Below are positions 4,055 to 8,851 of a stretch of DNA of 8,851 nt, one piece after another. The DNA comes from JAJZQD01 sp021847735. Its GTDB lineage: Bacteria > Bacillota > Thermincolia > Thermincolales > UBA2595. Each line of letters begins with the position of its first letter. Position 1 is the stretch's first letter. The stretch covers positions 1 through 8,851 of the forward strand of contig DAHVYW010000037.1 of NCBI GenBank assembly GCA_027324025.1, written 5' to 3'. The notes under the pieces were generated by a model that worked only from the letters and a program-made list of their open reading frames with translations, was not told the DNA's origin and ran no database searches. The translations under genes were made by a program, and so were the position numbers.

Positions 4055-5347
4055 TTATCCGAGCATTTTGGCCAGGTCAGCTTTGGCGTCTCCGCTGATT
4101 AGCTGTAAGTTGAAGTTTTGCACTAGGACATTGACCACATTGGGGGTGAGAAACTCCGGAGCCTTGGGGCCGACCCACATATTCTTGACGCCGAGGCTGA
4201 AGAGGCCGAGAAGGATGGCTACGGCTTTTTGTTCAAACCAGGACAAGACGATTGTCAGCGGCAGGTCATTTACGCTGCAGTTAAAGGCGTCTGCCAGGGC
4301 GAGAGCAATTTTTACCGCTGAAACGGAGTTATTGCATTGACCAAGGTCAAGGAAGCGGGGAATCCCGGTTCCATCAATGGTTCCAAAATCGATGTCATTG
4401 AATCTGAACTTTCCGCAGGAGGTGGTAAGGATGACACAGTCTTTGGGAACAATTGAGGCCAGTTCCCGGAAGTATTCGCGGCCTTTGGTCGGGGCATCGC
4501 AGCCGGCTATACAGAAGAACCTTTTAATTTTTCCCGCTTTCACGGCATCAATGATTGCGGGGGCTAAAGGCAGCACGTTTTCGTGATGGAAACCGGTGGT
4601 AAGGGTTTTGCAGGAATCAACAGAGGCTTCAGGCATAGACAGGGCTTTTTCAATCACCGGTGAAAAATCATCATTTACTATCTTCTTACTTTCTTCCACC
4701 CCTGTCACCCCGTAAGTCCACATGCGGTCGGCATAGGACCTGTTCCTTACCGGCATGACACAGTTGGTGGTAACCAGGATAGCGCCCGGGAAATCTTCAA
4801 AAATCTGGCGCTGGTCATACCAAGCTTTACCTACATTTCCTTTCAGGTGGGGGTATTTTTTAAGTTCCGGGTATCCGTGGGCAGGCAGCATCTCTGAATG
4901 GGTATAAATATTGATACCCTTTCCGTCTGTCTGCTCGAGCAGCATTTTTAAAGCGAACAGGTTGTGGCCTGATACCAGGATTGCATGGCCCTGCACTTTG
5001 TCCTGGGAAACTGTGACCGGTTTAGGTACACCCAATTTGGCGACATGAGCCCTGTCCAGCAGGTCCATCGCTTTTACGGTAGCTGTGCCCACCTTTAGGG
5101 CCATAGCGATAGTGTCAGTGAGGTTGAAATTTACGTTGGTAAGAGTTGAATACAGGGCTTCATGGGTTATGCCATCCAGTTCCGGATCAATGCAGCCAAG
5201 TTCCCTGGCGTGGGTGGCGTAAGCGGCAACACCTTTCAAACCCAAAATGATGGTATCCTGAAGACTGGCGATATCCTCGTTCTTGCCGCAAACACCTACT
5301 TTGGTGCAGCCTCCTTTGGGGGTTTGTTCACACTGGTAACAGAACAT
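4055..5347 (-). CDS. hcp: Hybrid-cluster protein / hydroxylamine reductase, short class III-like form
   Basis: 430 residues from ATG 5345-5347 with AGGAGGA at 5355-5361. Cytosolic, oxygen-sensitive Fe-S enzyme that reduces hydroxylamine in vitro and is linked to NO and nitrosative-stress detoxification. The N-terminal cubane motif is Cys3-x2-Cys6-x7-Cys14-x5-Cys20. All hybrid-cluster ligands are present by motif: His128 (SGHNL), Glu152 (SEMLPAH), Cys196 (TTNC), Cys283 (AGCD, the persulfide position), Cys311 (SCGKFRFN), Cys338 (GQCN), Glu372 and Lys374 (SWFEQK). Against the about 550-residue class I enzymes about 115 residues are missing between the first motif and His128, the three-helix-bundle domain. 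This is the hallmark of class III Hcp, best known from archaea and Thermotogales. No Hcr reductase gene adjoins it. Own promoter and terminator. Confidence 0.95.
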   Translation of the reverse strand: MFCYQCEQTPKGGCTKVGVCGKNEDIASLQDTIILGLKGVAAYATHARELGCIDPELDGITHEALYSTLTNVNFNLTDTIAMALKVGTATVKAMDLLDRAHVAKLGVPKPVTVSQDKVQGHAILVSGHNLFALKMLLEQTDGKGINIYTHSEMLPAHGYPELKKYPHLKGNVGKAWYDQRQIFEDFPGAILVTTNCVMPVRNRSYADRMWTYGVTGVEESKKIVNDDFSPVIEKALSMPEASVDSCKTLTTGFHHENVLPLAPAIIDAVKAGKIKRFFCIAGCDAPTKGREYFRELASIVPKDCVILTTSCGKFRFNDIDFGTIDGTGIPRFLDLGQCNNSVSAVKIALALADAFNCSVNDLPLTIVLSWFEQKAVAILLGLFSLGVKNMWVGPKAPEFLTPNVVNVLVQNFNLQLISGDAKADLAKMLG

Positions 5348-5403
5348 AAAATCATCCTCCTCAGTTTTATTTGGTTTGTGTACTTAGCTCTTTGAATGTG
5401 TTA

Positions 5404-5435
5404 ATTATAAAACGGCAGGAGAACTAAAACTGTAA
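5404..5435 (-). promoter_or_regulatory. Candidate hcp promoter
   Basis: On the minus strand TATAAT (complement of 5404-5409) lies 57 nt upstream of the hcp start codon. The -35 is weak: TTACAG (complement of 5430-5435) at a long 20-nt spacing is the best match, as expected for an activator-dependent promoter with a palindromic site just upstream. Confidence 0.5.
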
Positions 5436-5457
5436 GATATATCACATCTTAGTGTGA
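5433..5457. promoter_or_regulatory. Overlapping palindromes upstream of hcp
   Basis: Two perfect inverted repeats overlap: TAAGAT (5433-5438) with ATCTTA (5446-5451), 7-nt spacer; and TCACA (5442-5446) with TGTGA (5453-5457), 6-nt spacer. They sit about 30 nt upstream of the hcp -10 box, the position of a class II/I activator site. hcp in anaerobes is often controlled by Crp/Fnr-family HcpR, whose sites are also short spaced palindromes. Whether this is one is inference. Confidence 0.4.
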
Positions 5458-5521
5458 AGTTTCTTAAAGTATGACGGACTGTGCATAATACAAAGGATTG
5501 GCAGTTAATTATAACCCAGGG

Positions 5522-5550
5522 TTGTTAACTCACAGTTAATGAACTATTAA
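5522..5550 (+). promoter_or_regulatory. Candidate queG promoter with embedded palindrome
   Basis: TTGTTA (-35, 5522-5527) and TATTAA (-10, 5545-5550) with a 17-nt spacer. The spacer and -35 box contain TTAACT-CAC-AGTTAA (5525-5539), a perfect 6-bp-arm palindrome, with a third AGTTAA at 5503-5508 and AACCCAGGGTT at 5513-5523 next to it. This layout suggests a repressor site. A 6-bp GC hairpin (5569-5574 with 5577-5582) follows in the leader. Confidence 0.45.
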
Positions 5551-5671
5551 ATAATTCTTACACAAAAACCGGCCAGGGCCGGCTGTACCTATTATGGAAT
5601 CATATCTGGCAGGTAAATTAGCTCCCGCCGGAGAATTAAGAATTTCAAAAACTATAGAACAGGTGGACAGG

Positions 5672-6811
5672 ATGGATTGGGTTTCTATTAAAGATGAAAT
5701 AAAAAACTATGCTCGAATTATCGGTATTGATAAAATAGGGTTTACTGATGCCCGCCCCTTGTCTGAGCATTTGCCGTTGCTAATAAGGCGTAAAGAAGCG
5801 GGGCACGCTTATGCTGTCAATGAAGGAGACCCGCATAAGAGGGTTGACCCTTCAAAGCACATCCCGGACGCAAAATCCGTTATTTCCGCTGCTGTCGTTT
5901 ACCCGTGGCAGGAAACCTCACAGGAACCGGCAGCTCAAAGTGTTTCCGGTCCGGCAAGGGGACGTATCAGTTTAATATCAAGGGGGACAGACTACCATGT
6001 TGTGGTAAGAGACAAACTGGAGAAGCTGCGGGAACATATCATGTCAGTGGTACCAAAGGCTCAAACCGTAATTACCGTGGACAATGAAGAGATTCTGGAA
6101 AAGGCTATTGCCGTAAAAGCCGGATTAGGGTGGTTCGGCAGGAACACCCTGTTGGTGACCCCCGAATATGGGTCTTGGGTATGCCTTGGGGAGCTTATTA
6201 CCGACCTTCCCTTTCCGCCGGATCAGCCCCTTGGTTCCGGCTGCGGTTCTTGCCGCCGGTGTGTCGATTCATGTCCCACCGGGGCCCTTGATGAGGATAA
6301 AAACCTCAACCCAGACAGGTGTCTGGCCGGGATTACCCAGAGCAAATGTTTGCCGCCCCCCGGTATTAGGGAGTTGATGGGTAAAACCCTCTACGGGTGC
6401 GATATTTGCCAGCAGGCCTGTCCCTATAATGCAAAGGCTAAAGCGGTGGGGCACCGGGAATTTACCTGTAACCCGGAGAATGCCTTTCCCGTATTGGCCG
6501 AAATTCTTGACATGACTAATACTGCGTATAAAAAGAGGTTTGGCTTAACATCGGGGGCCTGGAGGGGGCGGACCCCTCTGCAGCGCAATGCTGTAATAGC
6601 CGCTGCCAACCTCAAAGATGCCGGCACTGTTCCGGCCTTGGTTAAAATCCTGTGCTCCGATTCACGGGTTGTAATGAGGGGCGCTGCGGCCTGGGCGCTT
6701 GGGGAAATTGGCGCCTTGGCCGGTATTCAGGCCCTGGAAAAGGCACTGAAAACAGAGAAAGACCCGCAAGTGATGGCCGAAATTGAAAACGGCCTTAAAA
6801 GGCGACAGTAA
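5672..6811 (+). CDS. queG: Epoxyqueuosine reductase QueG with C-terminal HEAT repeats
   Basis: Cobalamin- and Fe-S-dependent enzyme for the last step of queuosine synthesis, reducing epoxyqueuosine in tRNA to queuosine. From ATG 5672 it has 379 residues, the usual QueG length. Seen: 'TVDNEEILEKAIAVKAGLGW' with the catalytic-type Asp137; 'GSWVCLGEL'; eight cluster cysteines 191, 194, 197, 201 (CGSCRRCVDSCP), 217, 243, 246 and 250 (CDICQQACP); and two HEAT/PBS-lyase repeats from about 302 to 377 (NAVIAAANL, GAAAWALGEIGA). Start choice: AGGTGG at 5661-5666 lies 5 nt before ATG 5672, and the family begins 'MDW-x-x-LK'. An in-frame ATG at 5594 would add 26 residues but has no ribosome binding site and follows a GC hairpin. 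Divergent from hcp. Confidence 0.93.
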   Translation: MDWVSIKDEIKNYARIIGIDKIGFTDARPLSEHLPLLIRRKEAGHAYAVNEGDPHKRVDPSKHIPDAKSVISAAVVYPWQETSQEPAAQSVSGPARGRISLISRGTDYHVVVRDKLEKLREHIMSVVPKAQTVITVDNEEILEKAIAVKAGLGWFGRNTLLVTPEYGSWVCLGELITDLPFPPDQPLGSGCGSCRRCVDSCPTGALDEDKNLNPDRCLAGITQSKCLPPPGIRELMGKTLYGCDICQQACPYNAKAKAVGHREFTCNPENAFPVLAEILDMTNTAYKKRFGLTSGAWRGRTPLQRNAVIAAANLKDAGTVPALVKILCSDSRVVMRGAAAWALGEIGALAGIQALEKALKTEKDPQVMAEIENGLKRRQ

Positions 6812-6869
6812 TAAATATTGAAAGGAAACCAAAAAGTATCGGGCTGTCCAAGAGCTTTTTCAAAAAAAG

Positions 6870-6992
6870 AATGAAGCGGCAGGTATTTTCCGGAGAGCGG
6901 TCTGACGCTCGTCAGCTAACCCTTCAGCGTACGCGGGGGTGGTTAGCTGGCGGCGTTGTTGCCGCTCGGAGGAAAATACCTGCCGCTTCATT
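6870..6992. repeat. Long inverted repeat with 22-bp perfect arms, also a terminator
   Basis: A 22-nt arm at 6870-6891 (starts AATGAAGCGGC, ends TTTTCC) is perfectly complementary to 6971-6992. GAGCGG (6895-6900) pairs with CCGCTC (6962-6967). Inside, CAGCTAACC (6913-6921) pairs with GGTTAGCTG (6941-6949), with the palindrome GCGTACGC (6927-6934) at the tip. Read on the minus strand the structure is followed by CTTTTTTTG, so it can end transcription of the Met-rich gene whose stop is 8 nt away; it also closes queG from the other side. Far larger than an ordinary terminator. Confidence 0.85.
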
Positions 6993-7000
6993 TTCTAACC

Positions 7001-7285
7001 TTATCCTTTGGCCATTTTCATATACATCTCCTGTACCATATGGTGTGTTTCCTGACAACATTTCAAGAGCTGGTGCAGCATGTGTTCAACCTTCATCATA
7101 TGTTCTTCCATTCCCGGCATCATCCCGCCCATTGGGGGCATAGGTACTGGCGGCATTGGCATCGGGGGCATTGCCGGCATAGGCATGGCCGGTGGATACA
7201 TCATCATTGGGCACTGGCTTACCAGGTGCGGGCCTCCACAATAAGGGCACATCGGTTTAGGACCGAAACCCATTCCTCTATACAT
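7001..7285 (-). CDS. Methionine/proline-rich small protein with CCHC zinc-knuckle-like motif
   Basis: 94 residues from ATG 7283-7285, with AAAGGAGG at 7293-7300. Three zones. Residues 1-26 hold C13-x2-C16-x3-H20-x4-C25 (CPYCGGPHLVSQC), one residue shorter than the classical zinc knuckle. Residues 27-59 are a low-complexity Met/Pro tract (repeats of AMP, MPP, PMP). Residues 60-94 form an amphipathic helix rich in Met, His and a Cys-Cys pair (HMLHQLLKCCQETHHMVQEM). Overall 23 Met, 6 His and 5 Cys, all soft-metal or zinc ligands. No signal peptide or membrane segment. I do not recognise a named family; copper(I), zinc or other metal handling is suggested by composition only. Convergent with queG, ends in the long hairpin at 6870-6992, and is divergent from the purine riboswitch transcript. 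Confidence 0.85.
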   Translation of the reverse strand: MYRGMGFGPKPMCPYCGGPHLVSQCPMMMYPPAMPMPAMPPMPMPPVPMPPMGGMMPGMEEHMMKVEHMLHQLLKCCQETHHMVQEMYMKMAKG

Positions 7286-7382
7286 AATCTGACCTCCTTT
7301 GCTGATGACATAATCTTAAGGGTTCTTACTGTATTGTATTAATAGATGTCATTGAATTGTGACAGCTAAAGTCAATTTTTTC

Positions 7383-7411
7383 TTGAAAACTGTCGATGTT
7401 TATGATAAATT
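7383..7411 (+). promoter_or_regulatory. Promoter of the riboswitch-BMP transcript
   Basis: TTGAAA (-35, 7383-7388), 17-nt spacer, TAAATT (-10, 7406-7411). The expected start near 7418 leaves about 20 nt before the aptamer at 7438. Confidence 0.65.
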
Positions 7412-7437
7412 TATGTTGTGATTTACTTAACTAAATA

Positions 7438-7506
7438 GCTCGTATATCTTTGAGAATATGGCTCAAAAGTTTCTACCGGGCAACCGTAAATTGCCCGACT
7501 ACGAGT
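7438..7506 (+). promoter_or_regulatory. Purine riboswitch aptamer, guanine type
   Basis: All elements of the purine aptamer are present. P1 is GCTCGTA (7438-7444) with TACGAGT (7500-7506). P2 is TTTGAG (7449-7454) with CTCAAA (7462-7467), capped by the 7-nt loop AATATGG. J2-3 contains GTTTCTAC. P3 is CGGGCAA (7477-7483) with TTGCCCG (7491-7497), capped by the 7-nt loop CCGTAAA. The loops carry the G and C residues of the L2-L3 kissing contact. The specificity nucleotide (position 74 in the xpt numbering) is C at 7499, predicting guanine or hypoxanthine rather than adenine. Confidence 0.96.
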
Positions 7507-7566
7507 GAAACAATCCGCCAAGAAGTTTGGCTCAGGTCCAGACGGACTGACATCGGGGCAAAGCAG

Positions 7567-7619
7567 CCTGGGTGAGGGTTTTCACTCCCGGAAGAGAAAA
7601 CTGGTCATCTGGGTTTTTT
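7567..7619 (+). terminator. Riboswitch expression-platform terminator
   Basis: CCTGGGTGA (7567-7575) pairs with TCATCTGGG (7605-7613), with three G-U pairs. GTTTTC (7578-7583) pairs with GAAAAC (7596-7601). Six T residues follow (7614-7619). A competing antiterminator is visible: GAGTGAAA (7503-7510), which includes the 3' strand of P1, pairs with TTTCACTC (7580-7587). Ligand binding holds P1 and lets the terminator form, so purine excess should switch the gene off. A weak downstream promoter (TAGACA 7702-7707, TATTTT 7725-7730) could bypass it. Confidence 0.75.
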
Positions 7620-7760
7620 GTTTGTCGGAAATTGGCAGTGTCATGCAAATTTTCTTGGCATCAAGGGCAGGTCTTTTTGGCCCTTTGTTTCATCGTGGCG
7701 GTAGACAAGTTGTGGTCATATTTTTATTTTGTGTTAAAGAACAAAAAAGGGGGAGTCTTG

Positions 7761-8851
7761 TTGAAAAAGTTTTTTGCCCTAGTTACTGTATTGTTTTTTA
7801 CGATGGTGACCCTTGCGGGTTGCGGCGGTGGCCAAACAGAAAAAGCTGCGACGGAGCCACCGAAGACTGAAGCGGCGAAAAAGACCAAGGTTGCTTTTAT
7901 CTACTTAGGCACGGTGGGTGACGCCGGTTGGACCAAGGCCCACGATGATGGCCGTAAGATGTTGGAAAACGAGGTCAAGGATATTGAAATTACCACAGTA
8001 GAGAACGTTCCCGAAGGTACTGATGCCGAGAGGATTCTGGAAGACCTCGTGCAAAAGGGCAATAAAGTTATCTTTGCTACCAGTTACGGTTACATGGATC
8101 CAGTCATCAAAGTTGCGGCCAAACACCCTGATGTTATCTTCCTGCACTGCTCGGGTTACAAGGTTGCCCCGAATGTGGGCACCTATTTCGGCAGAGACTA
8201 CCAGGCCAGGTATCTTGCTGGAATCGTAGCGGGTAAGGCAACCAAAAACGGTAATATAGGTTATGTGGCAGCAATGCCGATTCCGGAAGTCGTAAGAGGT
8301 ATCAACGGATTTACAATGGGTGTGCGCTCTGTTAACCCCAAGGCTAAAGTGAAGGTTGTTTGGACAAACACTTGGCTTGACCCGGCCAAAGAAAAAGAAG
8401 CCGGCAAAAGCCTCCTCCAGCAAGGCGCAGACGTTATCGCCCAGCATCAGGATACTCCCGGGCCCGTGCAGGCTGCCGGTGAAGCCGGAAAGTTGGCCCT
8501 CGGATACAATACCGATATGAGAAGCTTTGCTCCCAATGCTGTACTGACAGGTCCCGTGTGGAACTGGGGCGTTTATTATGTAAAAGCCGTCAAATCCGTA
8601 CTTGACGGGACATGGAAATCCGATAAATATTGGGGCGGTCTCGGGGACAATATCATTGACCTGGGTCCCTTCGGCCCGATGGTTACAGAGGATGTAAAAG
8701 CTCTTGTGGCAGCCAAGAAACAGGAAATTATAGATGGCAAATTACAGGTTTTTGGCGGCCCGCTTAAAGACAATACAGGCAAGGAACGCGTTTCTGCCGG
8801 CAAAGCGATGACCGACGATGAAATGCTTAAATTTGATTGGTTTGTGGAAGG
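7761..8851 (+). CDS. BMP-family ABC transporter substrate-binding lipoprotein (3' end outside window)
   Basis: Starts at TTG 7761 behind AAGGGGGAG (7747-7755); the adjacent TTG at 7758 is too close to that site. Signal peptide with basic MKK, hydrophobic helix and lipobox LAGC (Cys21), so anchored on the outer face of the membrane. A Thr/Glu/Pro/Lys linker (22-42) precedes the periplasmic-binding fold: TKVAFIYLGTVGDAGW from 42, the PEGTDAERILEDLV helix near 84-97, DVIFLHCSGY near 124-133, 'YFGRDYQARYLAGIVAG' at 142-158 and DVIAQHQDTP at 224-233. These are Bmp/PnrA-like features; the 'GDAGW' subgroup binds purine-type ligands in at least some members as I recall, unverified here. 363 codons are visible and the frame is still open. 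The guanine riboswitch upstream supports purine base or nucleoside uptake; permease and ATPase genes are expected just beyond the window. Confidence 0.93.
   Translation, partial: MKKFFALVTVLFFTMVTLAGCGGGQTEKAATEPPKTEAAKKTKVAFIYLGTVGDAGWTKAHDDGRKMLENEVKDIEITTVENVPEGTDAERILEDLVQKGNKVIFATSYGYMDPVIKVAAKHPDVIFLHCSGYKVAPNVGTYFGRDYQARYLAGIVAGKATKNGNIGYVAAMPIPEVVRGINGFTMGVRSVNPKAKVKVVWTNTWLDPAKEKEAGKSLLQQGADVIAQHQDTPGPVQAAGEAGKLALGYNTDMRSFAPNAVLTGPVWNWGVYYVKAVKSVLDGTWKSDKYWGGLGDNIIDLGPFGPMVTEDVKALVAAKKQEIIDGKLQVFGGPLKDNTGKERVSAGKAMTDDEMLKFDWFVE

Noticed and set aside
5442..5457. Classical CRP site
   Set aside because: The half-sites are in the opposite order (TCACA-N6-TGTGA rather than TGTGA-N6-TCACA), so it is reported only as a palindrome.
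6841..6869. Insertion-sequence terminal repeat suggested by GGGCTGTCCAAGAGC
   Set aside because: No matching inverted copy elsewhere in the window and no transposase.
6871..7143. Plus-strand open frame of 90 codons starting in the inverted repeat
   Set aside because: It reads through the hairpin and the antisense of the Met-rich gene, with no ribosome binding site.
7905..8447. 180-codon open frame on the minus strand
   Set aside because: It is antisense to the well-supported BMP lipoprotein, has no ribosome binding site, and its translation resembles no family.

Overview
The window looks like chromosomal DNA of an anaerobic, spore-forming Firmicute, most likely in the Peptococcaceae/Desulfotomaculum-Pelotomaculum range. 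The reasons are strong AGGAGG-type ribosome binding sites, several TTG starts, small sporulation-type proteins (YjcZ and DUF378 families), a trace of a YheC/YheD spore-coat ATP-grasp gene, an oxygen-sensitive hybrid-cluster protein and a purine riboswitch of Firmicute type. The genus is inferred from gene content only.

Layout. At 1-1251 the 3' end of a low-specificity threonine aldolase gene is followed one base later by a complete zinc-dependent alcohol dehydrogenase. At 1252-1828 lies a gene graveyard: 3' ends of an HD-GYP gene and a YheC/YheD gene on the minus strand, and of a glycosyltransferase on the plus strand, all without their 5' parts. At 1992-2476 are two small intact membrane protein genes (YjcZ-like and DUF378), each with a terminator. 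At 2573-3119 are three tandem hairpins, a 62-residue hypothetical protein, two further 3' relics (one resembling the end of a ZIP metal transporter) and a strong terminator. At 3120-3836 a promoter carrying a perfect CsoR/CstR-type palindrome drives an AhpD-like CxxC protein and a ferredoxin-like Fe-S protein. Convergent to these is a short, class III-like hybrid-cluster protein gene (hcp, 4055-5347). A 246-bp divergent control region separates hcp from queG (5672-6811). A Met/Pro/Cys/His-rich small protein lies on the minus strand (7001-7285). The window ends with a guanine-type purine riboswitch and its terminator (7438-7619) controlling a BMP-family lipoprotein (7761 to the window end).

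Functional picture. Three modules are clear. First, a probable sulfur- or metal-responsive redox pair (CxxC protein plus Fe-S protein). Second, nitrosative-stress and translation-related Fe-S enzymes: Hcp, and QueG, which makes the tRNA modification queuosine. Third, purine uptake, where a lipoprotein binding component is switched off by guanine. Two long inverted repeats (3881-3996 and 6870-6992) lie in the two intact convergent intergenic spaces. A short stretch beside the first resembles the left arm of the second, which hints at a dispersed hairpin element.

The best candidates for undescribed biology are the operator-controlled CxxC/ferredoxin pair, the methionine-rich zinc-knuckle-like protein and the hairpin family. 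No tRNA, rRNA, CRISPR array or intact transposase gene was seen.
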